A DNA stretch of 64,000 nt from the NCBI GenBank assembly GCA_903895845.1, contig CAITVK010000125.1, forward strand, positions 1 to 64,000, given 5' to 3'. The position numbers and the translations under genes were made by a program. The first letter of the stretch is position 1. Each line of letters begins with the position of its first letter. Source of the DNA: an uncultured Chitinophagaceae bacterium (GTDB lineage: Bacteria > Bacteroidota > Bacteroidia > Chitinophagales > Chitinophagaceae). The notes beneath the pieces are model-generated. The model worked only from the letters and a program-made list of their open reading frames with translations. It searched no databases and was not told where the DNA came from. Below are positions 53,006 through 63,200 of this stretch, one piece after another.

Positions 53006-54712
53006 ATGAAGACACTCTCATCGATGGATTACTTCGTATTCCTAATTTACTTTTTAGTTGTAGCAGGTTATGGTTATTGGGTTTATAGCCGCAAAAAAAA
53101 GGCCGCTACTTCTGCTTCTCATGATTACTTTCTAGCAGAAGGTTCCCTTACCTGGTGGGCAATCGGGGCTTCCCTCATTGCATCTAACATTTCTGCCGAA
53201 CAATTTATTGGCATGAGTGGCAATGGTTTTAAAATGGGATTAGCCATTGCAACCTACGAATGGATGGCTGCTGCAACTTTGATGATTGTAGCTGTTTTCT
53301 TTATTCCGGTGTATTTGAAAAACAAGATATACACCATGCCTCAATTCCTTAACACACGCTACAACAGCACCGTTGCAATGATTATGGCAGTGTTCTGGCT
53401 TTTGTTGTATGTAATTGTAAACCTCACTTCTATTCTTTATCTAGGCGCATTGGCCATCAGTACGATTTCTGGCATCAACTTGTTTGTATGTATGTACGGA
53501 CTTGCCATTTTTGCTGTTATTATCACTCTAGGAGGTATGAAAGTGATTGGCTTTACCGATGTGATACAAGTATTCTTTTTGATTCTTGGTGGTTTGGTAA
53601 CTACATATCTGGCACTGGACTTAGTGGCGCATTTAAATCATCAAAGTGGTGTGGTTGCTGGATTTAAGGCGATGCTTTCCGGCAATAACGATCACTTTCA
53701 CATGATATTCTCAAAGAGCAATCCAAACTTTCCTAGCTTACCGGGCCTCACCGTTCTATTAGGCGGTATGTGGATTGTGAACCTAAACTATTGGGGTTGC
53801 AACCAATACATCACGCAACGTGCCTTGGGTGCGGATCTTAAAACGGCTCGTGGCGGTATTCTTTTCGCAGCATTCCTTAAGTTATTGATGCCTGTTATTG
53901 TTGTTCTTCCTGGTATTGCAGCCTATGTATTGTACCAAAACGGACAGTTTCATGGAGAAGGCGAAATGATGATGAAGAACACAAGTGGTGCATTGGAACT
54001 AGTGCAAGACAGGGCTTACCCGGTGTTGTTGAATCTGCTTCCTTCTGGATTGAAAGGCATTGCAGTTGCCGCTTTGACCGCTGCCATTGTAGCTTCTTTG
54101 GCCGGTAAGGCAAACAGTATTTCTACCATCTTTACACTAGATATCTACAAAAAGAAATTGAATGTAAATGCCGATGAAAACAAAATGGTTAGTGTAGGCA
54201 AGACAACCGTATTGGTTGCAATGATCATTGCGTGTATCTTGTCTCCATTTATGGGAATTGACAAAAAGGGAGGCTTCGAATTTATACAGGAATATACAGG
54301 CTTTGTTAGTCCCGGCATTTTCGCCATGTTTATTCTAGGATTCTTCTGGAAAAAGACAACTTCCAATGCAGCTTTATTTGCAACAGTGGGAGGCTTTGCC
54401 CTATCTGTTCTATTCAAGTTTCTTCCACACATTATAAATCTTGCTTTCCTTGCACCTTTGGGATATGCAACCAACGTACAGCAACCTGATGGTAGTTTCT
54501 TGTACGAAATACCATTCTTAGACAGGATGGGTTTTGTCTTTGTAATATCTGTGATTGTCATGTACTTCATTAGCACTTTAGAAACTAAAAAAGGAGCACA
54601 TCCTCATGGGTTAGAAGTAGATACAAAGATGTTTAAGACCACCAACTCATTTGCAGTAGGGGCTTTGATTATCTTCGGTGTCATTACAGCACTATATTCT
54701 TTCTTCTGGTAA
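53006..54712 (+). CDS. Sodium/sugar symporter of the SSS family
   Basis: 568 residues, about 14 membrane helices. SSS features: DYFLAEGSLTWWAIGASLIASNISAEQFIGMSG (cores YFLAEGSLTWW and ASNISAEQFIGMSG), GGMKVIGFTDVIQVFFLILGG (core GFTDVIQ) and ALTAAIVASLAGKANSISTIFTLDIY (core KANSISTIFTLDIYK). Members transport glucose, galactose or xylose with Na+. Directly downstream of xylBA, so D-xylose is the best guess. Own promoter (52949) and terminator (54738). Confidence 0.93.
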   Translation: MKTLSSMDYFVFLIYFLVVAGYGYWVYSRKKKAATSASHDYFLAEGSLTWWAIGASLIASNISAEQFIGMSGNGFKMGLAIATYEWMAAATLMIVAVFFIPVYLKNKIYTMPQFLNTRYNSTVAMIMAVFWLLLYVIVNLTSILYLGALAISTISGINLFVCMYGLAIFAVIITLGGMKVIGFTDVIQVFFLILGGLVTTYLALDLVAHLNHQSGVVAGFKAMLSGNNDHFHMIFSKSNPNFPSLPGLTVLLGGMWIVNLNYWGCNQYITQRALGADLKTARGGILFAAFLKLLMPVIVVLPGIAAYVLYQNGQFHGEGEMMMKNTSGALELVQDRAYPVLLNLLPSGLKGIAVAALTAAIVASLAGKANSISTIFTLDIYKKKLNVNADENKMVSVGKTTVLVAMIIACILSPFMGIDKKGGFEFIQEYTGFVSPGIFAMFILGFFWKKTTSNAALFATVGGFALSVLFKFLPHIINLAFLAPLGYATNVQQPDGSFLYEIPFLDRMGFVFVISVIVMYFISTLETKKGAHPHGLEVDTKMFKTTNSFAVGALIIFGVITALYSFFW

Positions 54713-54737
54713 TAAGCTTAAGTATCCTTTTGATACT

Positions 54738-54776
54738 AACAGGCTGTTTCAATACGTTTGAGGCAGCCTGTTTTAT
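54738..54776 (+). terminator. Intrinsic terminator of SSS-transporter gene
   Basis: AACAGGCTGTTTCA (54738-54751) pairs with TGAGGCAGCCTGTT (54759-54772; G-T twice), then T-rich. Confidence 0.85.
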
Positions 54777-55021
54777 TTTCATTACCTAACTACAGTTTTC
54801 AACACCTTTTCAGTACAGCAACATTCAACTGGTCGTTTAAGACAGAAAATTAGACCAATTAGCTAAAATCTTAACATCCATTTATTTCCGGAAACGCTAC
54901 CGTTGATTTTTACTAGAAATATAAGTGTAGCTACTAATTTTACCCAATCATTTTAAGGTCTCAAAAAAGGTTCAACCATCAGAATTGCTATTAGATTGCT
55001 CACTGCCCAAAATATGTAGAT
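54777..55021. other. Intergenic region before MFS gene
   Basis: About 245 nt. GAAACGCTACCGTTGA (54892-54907) is a weak dyad that could be regulatory. No clear -7 element or repeat recognised. Confidence 0.35.
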
Positions 55022-56497
55022 ATGAAAATAAAAGGCTTGCGTTGGTTTGTTCTCGGGTTGGTTGTTTTGATAACAATTATTAACTATCTCGACAGGGGGA
55101 CATTGAATTATATGTGGATTACAAATACCAAGGTAAATTATACACTGCTCGCCCCAAATGCCATCGGAACTACACCCAATTATGCGACCTACAATCCGAC
55201 TTTAAAGAACTATACATTACAAAACGCCAATAATACAACTAAGACAGTAGGTGAAGAATTTATAGTCGTAAATAGTGATAAGAACAGTGTTCAATACATT
55301 AAAAAAGGCGGCATAGCTATAGACTTAGGATTGGTAGATGCCAATGCTTCATCAGTTGAAATGAGCAAACAATCCAAGAAAATACTTTCCTATATTACTA
55401 TGTTTTTCATGTTTGCTTATGGAACTAGTCAATTAATTTCAGGGAAAATATATGACAAAGTCGGCACCAGAAAAGGTTTTCTTTTCTCTGTAATCCTATG
55501 GAGCTTTTCCGACATGGCAACCTTTTTTGCAAGTGGTGTATCATCGCTTATTTCTTTCAGGGTATTGCTTGGCTTAGGAGAAGCCGGTCCTTGGCCAGGT
55601 GCCGTAAAAAGTAATGCCGAATGGTTTCCTTTAAAAGAACGCGCCTTTGCACAAGGGCTCTTTGGTGCAGGAGGATCAGTGGGTTCTATCCTTGCACCTG
55701 TCATTATTTCTGTGTTATACATCGCGTTCGGATGGCAGCATACCTTCATCGTAGTGGGTTCTTTGGGGGTACTATGGCTGATTCCTTGGTTTATTATCAA
55801 TAAAACTTCTCCGGCCAATCACCTATGGATCACTAATGAAGAAAAAGAATACATATTGAGTGGCCAACCCGAAACCAAAATAGTCAATGACAACGCAAAG
55901 AGCTGGGGTGAATTGTTACAAAGAAAAGATAGCTATGCGCTGATACTAGGCAGGTTCTTTCTTGACCCCATTTGGTGGATGTTTGTCACCTGGTTACCAA
56001 TTTATCTCGGAGAAGTATTTAAATTGGACATCAAACAAATTGCCTTCTCTGCATGGGTTCCCTACGTGGGAGCAGCCATTGGCGCAATTGCTGGCGGATG
56101 GTTCTCTGGGTCGCTTATCAAGAAAGGTTACACCGTAAATAAGGCAAGAAAAAGGGCTATATTAATAGGTGCGGCAATCATTTTACCTGCAATGATTGCC
56201 GCAGCCTATGCCTCCACGGCTTTAATTGCTGTGATATTGATGGCATTTATATTAGGTGGATTCCAGTTTGCCGTTGTTAATATCCAAACCCTCGCTAGTG
56301 ACTTTCATACAGGCAAAACTGTAGGTTCATTGGCCGGTCTTGGCGGTGCGGCTGCCGTATTGGGTACCATTATCAGTATGTTTGCCGTACCTTATATCAC
56401 TGCTGGAGGAAACTGGTTTCTGTTTTTTGCAATGGGTACCGCAATGCTACCGCTCTCCATCATATCTATCATTATCTTTTCGCCAAGCAGCAAGTAA
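55022..56497 (+). CDS. MFS transporter, hexuronate (ExuT/ACS-like), with a large extra loop
   Basis: 491 residues. The pattern is of the anion:cation symporter group: TM1 INYLDRGTLNY, RVLLGLGEAGPWPGAVKSNAEWFP in TM4 region (core GLGEAGPWPGAVK), GLFGAGGSVGSILAP and AGGWFSGSLI. Between TM1 and TM2 (about residues 34-115) is an extra ~75-residue hydrophilic segment (NPTLKNYTLQNANNTTKTV...) that standard ExuT proteins lack; it would face the periplasm. The substrate is probably a uronate or related acid sugar. Downstream of the xylose genes, upstream of the aldo/keto reductase (54 nt). Confidence 0.88.
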   Translation: MKIKGLRWFVLGLVVLITIINYLDRGTLNYMWITNTKVNYTLLAPNAIGTTPNYATYNPTLKNYTLQNANNTTKTVGEEFIVVNSDKNSVQYIKKGGIAIDLGLVDANASSVEMSKQSKKILSYITMFFMFAYGTSQLISGKIYDKVGTRKGFLFSVILWSFSDMATFFASGVSSLISFRVLLGLGEAGPWPGAVKSNAEWFPLKERAFAQGLFGAGGSVGSILAPVIISVLYIAFGWQHTFIVVGSLGVLWLIPWFIINKTSPANHLWITNEEKEYILSGQPETKIVNDNAKSWGELLQRKDSYALILGRFFLDPIWWMFVTWLPIYLGEVFKLDIKQIAFSAWVPYVGAAIGAIAGGWFSGSLIKKGYTVNKARKRAILIGAAIILPAMIAAAYASTALIAVILMAFILGGFQFAVVNIQTLASDFHTGKTVGSLAGLGGAAAVLGTIISMFAVPYITAGGNWFLFFAMGTAMLPLSIISIIIFSPSSK

Positions 56498-56551
56498 CAG
56501 AATTATATTTTTGAGTCTCAAATAATTTTATAATCATTAATACAAAAATTC

Positions 56552-57544
56552 ATGGAAAAGAGAAAATTACCAGGAACAGACATTTTACTATCGCCAATTA
56601 CTTATGGTGCATTTGCAATTGGAGGATGGTTTTGGGGTGGAGCCGATGAAGGCGAAGCCATCAAAGCGATTGAAGCTGCAATTGACAATGGCATTACTAC
56701 CATTGATACAGCCCCAATTTATGGAATGGGACACAGCGAGAATGTAGTTGGCAATACCATCAAAGGCAGAAGGGACAAAGTTCAAATATTGACTAAGTTT
56801 GGGATGCGCTGGGATGTAACGACAGGAGATTTCACATTCGATACGAAGGACAATTATGGTAATCCTGTAAAAGTGTATAAATATAATGGCAAAGAAAGTG
56901 TAATTTATGAGTGTGAGCAAAGCCTGAAACGTTTGCAAACAGACTACATTGATTTATTGCAAATGCACTGGCCTGATAGTACTACCCCTATCGAGGAGAC
57001 AATGGAAGCTTTAGAAATATTGAAACAGCAAGGTAAGATCAGGGCTGCCGGTGTTTGTAATACGCCTGTTGCATTGTTGGAGAAGGCTATAAAATGTACC
57101 ACAATATCCACTAACCAAGTAGGTTATAGTATGGTGAACAGAAGTATAGAAAAAGAGCTAGTTCCTTTTTGTTTGGAACACGGCATTGGCATATTACCAC
57201 ATACTTCTTTGCAAAAGGGATTATTAACTGGCAAAATAAAACCCGGACATCAGTTTGGAGAAGGAGATCACAGACCCAATACGCCTTATTTCCAGCCTCA
57301 TAACCATCAGGAAGTAATGAAGATGTTGGAAACAATTCAACCAATTGCAGCTGCAAGAGAAATTAGTTTGGCACAATTGACAATTAACTGGACGATGCAG
57401 CAACCTGCCATTACATCGGTATTAGTAGGTGCCAGAAATGCAGAACAGATGTTAGATAATGTGAAAGCTGTATCCTTTAAATTGACAGCGGATGAATTGG
57501 AAACGATAAACAATGCATTGGCGGGGATGGATTTGAAGTTGTAA
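56552..57544 (+). CDS. Aldo/keto reductase
   Basis: 330 residues. AKR tetrad visible: Asp and Tyr in DTAPIYG (residues about 52-58), Lys in ILTKFGM, His in LLQMHWPD; the NADP-binding end SVLVGARNAEQM is intact. Related to L-glyceraldehyde-3-phosphate reductase/D-threo-aldose dehydrogenase types. In the sugar-transporter block it may reduce a pentose or uronate. NADPH use is inferred from family. The gene lies 54 nt after the MFS gene. Confidence 0.9.
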   Translation: MEKRKLPGTDILLSPITYGAFAIGGWFWGGADEGEAIKAIEAAIDNGITTIDTAPIYGMGHSENVVGNTIKGRRDKVQILTKFGMRWDVTTGDFTFDTKDNYGNPVKVYKYNGKESVIYECEQSLKRLQTDYIDLLQMHWPDSTTPIEETMEALEILKQQGKIRAAGVCNTPVALLEKAIKCTTISTNQVGYSMVNRSIEKELVPFCLEHGIGILPHTSLQKGLLTGKIKPGHQFGEGDHRPNTPYFQPHNHQEVMKMLETIQPIAAAREISLAQLTINWTMQQPAITSVLVGARNAEQMLDNVKAVSFKLTADELETINNALAGMDLKL

Positions 57545-57560
57545 GTAAATGGTATTCTTT

Positions 57561-57686
57561 ATTTTAAATTAGGTAATAATGACTTTAAACACTACTGTTT
57601 TTACTTTTAATTAGCTAATAAAAGTTTTTAATTACCTAATTTAATCTTTTGATTAGCTAATTTATTTTTTAAACTAGCTAATTTAA
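57561..57686. repeat. 21-bp array of AT-rich dyads
   Basis: Units at 57561, 57603, 57624, 57645 and 57666 in exact 21-bp register (57582 is decayed). Core TTAATTAGCTAATTTA, with ATTAGCTAAT a perfect 10-bp palindrome at 57610 and a near copy in each unit. It fills the gap between the aldo/keto reductase and the PBP1A terminator. Confidence 0.88.
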
Positions 57687-57715
57687 TTCACTCAAAACAG
57701 TTTATTCTATAATTA

Positions 57716-57750
57716 GAAAGGGTAAGAAGATTAATCCTTCTTACCCTTTC
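57716..57750. terminator. Terminator between aldo/keto reductase and PBP1A genes
   Basis: GAAAGGGTAAGAAG (57716-57729) pairs perfectly with CTTCTTACCCTTTC (57737-57750), loop ATTAATC. It can serve both convergent genes. Confidence 0.88.
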
Positions 57751-57782
57751 CTTTATTAAAATCTTATATTACTAACACCTTT

Positions 57783-60230
57783 TTAAAACGGTTTCATTAC
57801 CGCTTTAGGTTTTTGTTTGTTATCTCCATTGGGCAAAGCAGCGGGAGGCTTATTTCCGACTGGAGGCTTTTGCTTTGGTTTATGAATTGGTGTCGTGTCA
57901 TCATTATTTGCAGGAAGCTGTGACTCGGTAGGGATATTGGTCTCTGGTTTAATATCCTTTGGTATCACACCACCATAATCGCTAGATGTACCATTCCCCA
58001 CATCTTCGCCTTCTGCACCCAACGTTGGGGCAATATTGTTAATTTCATCAAAGTGAATGTCTCCCTTCATCACTTCTGGCTTCACAAAGCTAGCATTGGG
58101 GTCAATGCCAATGATGTTGCGGTCGTTCTGAACCTTCTCATAGAAATAAGCCCATATAGGCATTGCAGCCTCAGAACCCTGACCCAAAGTAGTAGATTTG
58201 ATACGTATAAAACGATCGTCATTACCTACCCAAGCACCGCAAAGCAACTGAGGGGTATAGCCAATAAACCATGCATCACTATTGTCATTTGTAGTCCCGG
58301 TTTTACCTGCAATTTCTCCATGAACATCGTAATTAGCAATCCCTCTACCGGTACCAAATTGCATTACACCTTGCATCATTTTGATAACAGAGTAAGCTGT
58401 TACATCGCTGATAACTTCCTTACGTTGTGGCAAGAAGTTTTGTAAGGTATTACCATTCTTGTCTTCTATCCTTGAAATGAATATTGGTTTTACATTAAAT
58501 CCCCTGCCAGGGAACATACTGTAAGCCTGCATCATCTCGAACAAAGAGATTTCACAAGCTCCTAAAGCAATAGAAGGATTAGGATCAATCTTGGTTTGCA
58601 ATCCACATTTATTATTCAAGAAATCAACAAAACGTTTGGCAGAGTTATTACCTACATTATCCAGTTGTTTCATAATATAAGCCGTTGCACAGTTCTTAGA
58701 GCGTGCCAAAGCTTCTGCCATCTCCATCGAAGCGCCCGAACAAGACTTAGTTGTTGCTGGCACCATGCCATAGGCTCCGAAGTTTTGTTGTTGATCCTGT
58801 ACAATCGTATTTGGCGTAAAACCAGCCTCTTCAATTGCCAAACTATATAATAAAGGCTTCATAGTAGAACCAACCTGCCTTTTTGTATTGAAGTTTACGT
58901 GATCGTATTTAAAGGTCTTAAAGTCTATACCACCAACCCATGCCCTCACTTCTCCACTTGCCGCATCCATTGCCATAAAACCACTTTCCATCATTTGGCG
59001 GTGATATTTTATAGAGTCCAAAGGCGACATAATCGTGTCAGTAGAACGTTTACTATTCCAAGCGAAGACCTTCATCTTTACCGGGATACTGAAATTCTTG
59101 ATGATATCTTCGTCCTTCATACCCTTCTGGCTCAGGTTCTTCCATCGGTCACTTTGCCTCATACCTGCCTGCAACACATTCTCAAAGCCATTCCATACCG
59201 AACCATCTTTTATGTAGGATTGTGCATTCATTATCTGCTGCATGTAGCTCATATGCTTTGCAACAGCTTCCTCGGCATACAACTGCATACGAGGGTTTAT
59301 TGTAGTGTAAATCTTCAACCCATCTTTGTACAAATCGTAGTTATCGCCATTACTCTTCTTGTGTTCTTTGCACCATTTCTTCATCTCCTCCCCTAGTATC
59401 ATCCTAAAATATGGACCAAGACCGGCTGTTTCATCTAACTTCTTATAGTTAAGTTCAATTGGCTTCAGTTTCAATTTAGCAGCTTCATCAGCGGCAAGAA
59501 AGTTATTCCGGACCATCTGATCCAATACTACATTCCTTCTATCCAATGACTTCTTGGGGTTCACCCTCGGGTTGTACAGATTTGACCCCTTCAACATACC
59601 AATCAATACGGCGGCCTCTTCTACAGTTAATCGATCCGGTTCTTTCTGAAAGAATGTTTTTGAGGCATTACGGATACCATATACATTATCTCCAAAAGGA
59701 ACGGTATTCAGATACAATGTTATAATCTCATCCTTGGTAAAGTTCTGTTCAAGCTTGATGGCAATAATCCCCTCTTTCAGTTTCTGTAATGAGCGGATTA
59801 CCTTGTTTCTTTTATAGTTTGTGAATAGATTTTTTGCCGTTTGCATGGTGATAGTGCTTGCCCCGCCCTGCTTTCCTAAGAAGACAAAGGCGCGCATCAA
59901 TGAGCGTCCATCAATACCACTATGGTCATAAAAACGTTCATCCTCAGTAGCAACCAATGCATTCACCACATATTTACTGATGTCTTTGTATTCTACATTC
60001 ACACGGTCTTCCAGATAGTATTTACCCATCAGCGTACCATCCTGTGCATATACTTGGGTAGATTGTTTAGCAGTAGGGTTTTCCAGTTCCGCGATGGAAG
60101 GCATTTCTCCCAACAACCCAAAATCCGCCATCAGGATAATGAGGAATACCAAACCCACCAATCCAAAGAATATACGCCAGAATATCAATACCGATCGACT
60201 CATATTATTATTGTTTATCTTCTTTTTCAT
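57783..60230 (-). CDS. Penicillin-binding protein 1A, bifunctional
   Basis: 815 residues. One N-terminal membrane helix (13-35), a GT51 glycosyltransferase domain with EDERFYDHSG (catalytic Glu96), RKAxE-like region and a transpeptidase domain with SxxK (VGSTMKP), SxN (SKNCATA) and KTG (KTGTTND). The C-terminal tail is Pro/Lys-rich. It polymerises and cross-links peptidoglycan. ATG immediately follows the TAG of the PorW-like gene with no gap, so the two are translated from one message. Family is mrcA-like. Confidence 0.94.
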   Translation of the reverse strand: MKKKINNNNMSRSVLIFWRIFFGLVGLVFLIILMADFGLLGEMPSIAELENPTAKQSTQVYAQDGTLMGKYYLEDRVNVEYKDISKYVVNALVATEDERFYDHSGIDGRSLMRAFVFLGKQGGASTITMQTAKNLFTNYKRNKVIRSLQKLKEGIIAIKLEQNFTKDEIITLYLNTVPFGDNVYGIRNASKTFFQKEPDRLTVEEAAVLIGMLKGSNLYNPRVNPKKSLDRRNVVLDQMVRNNFLAADEAAKLKLKPIELNYKKLDETAGLGPYFRMILGEEMKKWCKEHKKSNGDNYDLYKDGLKIYTTINPRMQLYAEEAVAKHMSYMQQIMNAQSYIKDGSVWNGFENVLQAGMRQSDRWKNLSQKGMKDEDIIKNFSIPVKMKVFAWNSKRSTDTIMSPLDSIKYHRQMMESGFMAMDAASGEVRAWVGGIDFKTFKYDHVNFNTKRQVGSTMKPLLYSLAIEEAGFTPNTIVQDQQQNFGAYGMVPATTKSCSGASMEMAEALARSKNCATAYIMKQLDNVGNNSAKRFVDFLNNKCGLQTKIDPNPSIALGACEISLFEMMQAYSMFPGRGFNVKPIFISRIEDKNGNTLQNFLPQRKEVISDVTAYSVIKMMQGVMQFGTGRGIANYDVHGEIAGKTGTTNDNSDAWFIGYTPQLLCGAWVGNDDRFIRIKSTTLGQGSEAAMPIWAYFYEKVQNDRNIIGIDPNASFVKPEVMKGDIHFDEINNIAPTLGAEGEDVGNGTSSDYGGVIPKDIKPETNIPTESQLPANNDDTTPIHKPKQKPPVGNKPPAALPNGDNKQKPKAVMKPF

Positions 60231-63200
60231 CTAAAATTTGTTTGGCAATGCTTTGTGTAAGAACTTATTATACCCATCCACATTTTTATTGTCTTGCAAC
60301 AGAAGCAGGTTCCTTTCATCGATGATACTATACTTGAACCGACTCTTAGGCAACCAAGGAATAATATTCTTGGATACATAAGGACTTATCTTGTTCTCAT
60401 AATCGATAGCAGCTTGTGCATTACTGAATGGCCCGAAATAAATAAACGAATACCTGTCATTTATCTTGTTGGAATAAATCTCGATATCATCTTTAAACGT
60501 TCGCTTATTGAACTTACTAAAGGCATCGGTTGCATTGTTTATAAATACCTTCATCACGTCATCCAACTGCAACGTAGCGTAGTGTGGTTCATTCGGTTCG
60601 AAGATAAATCCAGTATCACTACTATTATTTACCCTTCTCAGGGAATCAGCAATCTTCGCTCGATTGATGGCGGCTGCCATCCTCAGTTTATTCAATGAAT
60701 CCAACGTGTGCTTGTCCTTGCCAACTTCGTTTGCCAAACTAGCTTTTCTCAGAGAATCCGCTGTATGTTTTTGTCGTAAGGACTCAGCAAGTGCCGCCTT
60801 TCGCAAAGAGTCTGCCAAATGTTGTTTTCGCAAAGACTCAGCTAAACTTGCTTGCCGTAGTGAATCGGCAATATGTTGTTTTCGGAGCGACTCGGCTAAG
60901 GCCAGATTCCGTAAAGAATCTGCGATGTGTTGCTTCCTCAGAGACTCGACCAATGAAGCTTTTCGCAGGGAGTCTGCCAAATGTTGCTTACGTAAGGACT
61001 CAGCTAAACTTGCTTGCCTCAATGAATCGGTCAAGTGCTGCTTTCGGAGTGACGCTGCTATCCTGAGTCGATCAAGCGAATCTAGTGTATGTGCATTTCG
61101 TAAAGAATCTGCAATAAATGCTTTTCTCAGGGAGTCATCTAGCCGCTGTTTATCGAATGCACCCGCAATTCTTGTTTTATTGATCGAATCCGCTACATGT
61201 ATTCTCCAGAGAGAGTCAGCAACATGTTGTTTCCTTGCGGCTTCGAGCATAGCAACCATCTTTAAAGAATCGTAGTTAATGTGAGACAAACTATCTTTTA
61301 TGTGCTGCGCATATACTATAGCGGCAAGGCTATCTGCCCTTCTCCGGCCTCTCAAACGCAAGTAATCAATCATCCGTTGTGCTTTCTCGGCCAACGGTGT
61401 ATTTGGAACCTTGGCTTTAGCAAGCTCCAGCTTATTAATCGCTTTAAAATCGTCTTCTTGCTTAATATAGTGAACAGATTCTATCAATAACAACTGAGGC
61501 GTCCAATGAGAAGTTCCATATTTTTTATCAGCAGAATCTTTGGCAACTTTTGCCTCATCATATTTCTCCTCTACAAACTGATCGTAAATCTTTTGATAAA
61601 CCAACGTTGTATCATCAGCCACCACATCTTTCTTGTGCGGATTCAACAAATCGGCCGTGAAAGTTCCTTTGGGATAGGTAGATTTAAGATAATTACTAAT
61701 TGAATCTGCCAGATATTCCAATCCCAGTTGGTGATAACAAAAAATGAGGTTATAGGTCGCTTGCTCTACGTCTTTATGCTCGGGAAAACGTTTCACAAAG
61801 GGTTCGTACGAATAAATAGCTGCCAGATATTCGCGTAAGTTATTCTGAAAGATAACTCCATTGTTAAACATAGCTTTTGCTACATTGCTATCAGACTTTG
61901 CTTTTTGCTCAGGGCGCAAAGGAACAAAGCGCATCAATCCCTCGTAAGTTAATTCTACTTTATCGCTGTCCACTGCAGGTTTGTCGGCAGGCTTGGTATC
62001 ATCTACCACATCACTGCCCGCTACCATACTCATATCGCCCGGCGTAGCATCCGGGTTAGCAGCAGGAGCAGCAGGTTTATTAAATGCCTCTTGTCGTCTC
62101 CAGTTATCCGCATTCGGACGGCTGCCCCATCTGGCTTTAAATTCCCTTGCACCCGATGCTACGAGTTGTGGATTATTAAAGTAGAACTCTCCGGGAGTAC
62201 TCGAAAATAAGGTTGTGGGCGTACTTGCCTGCGTATCCTCCAAACCAAAGTCAATTGCTTCCTCTTCTTTGATACCTTGCTCTTTACGAAGTCTTCTTAG
62301 CACCTTCTTTATCAACGAACGCCTATCAGCATCACTCATGCTTGCAACTCTTTGCAAGCTATCTTCCTTGTCTATCTTATCCAAGTTATCCGCAATCAGT
62401 TTCAAAGCTGGCTTACGTTCTGCCACTCTCCCAGAATCGATTGAAGTCATTCCTACTAACCCAACAATACTGTCATAGTAATCATGAGAATGCCTGTAGT
62501 CTCTGTTCTCAAAGTATGTATCAGCCAACAGCAAGAAGGTCTTTTGTTTCTGGTCGGTATTATCAGGGTTATAGTACTTCAAACTTTTTTGCAAAGAATT
62601 GATAGCACCTGTATTGTTATGATTTTGCTTTTCAAGCTTACCAGCAACGAAGTAAATAACATCACGATAATTGGCAAACTTGTCTTTATGAGCCATCTTA
62701 TAAAGCTCATCAATGCTGTTCTGGAGTGTATATCCCTTGTCTTGACTATGCAGATCAACCAGATTAAGTCTGGCAAACACTTCCATGAGAGGGTCGGTTG
62801 TATGGACAATGCTCTTCTCATAAAATTTGGCAGCAAGCGAATCATTGTCGCCAGCCATGTGTAGCATCTGAGCAATCAAATATTCCCAACGAGCAGTTTC
62901 CAGAGGGCCATCGGCATCATCCAAGGCTTTCATCAAGTTGTAAGCTGAGCTATCCCACTGTTGTTTTTTATAGTATGAATAAGCTTCCATTTCGTGTAAT
63001 GGCGTTCGCAATCGTTCCGGAAAGTAGACATCGGCCTTCAATATTGCCATCAACGCATCGGCTTTTGCAATCCTGTCTTGCTCAAGGTAAGTCCGGGTGC
63101 GCCACAAAAAACTCTCATTGCGGCTAGGGGCTGTTTGCAATCTTAGTTTATAGTCCAACTCCTTTTTGTGCTCGATAGTAGAGATGGTGAAAATGCCTTT

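Noticed and set aside
1934-57686. CRISPR arrays
   Set aside because: Repeats are contiguous without unique spacers, and no cas genes are present.
60664-61275. Plus-strand 203-codon frame rich in Arg/Ser
   Set aside because: Antisense shadow of the SLR repeat region of the PorW-like gene.
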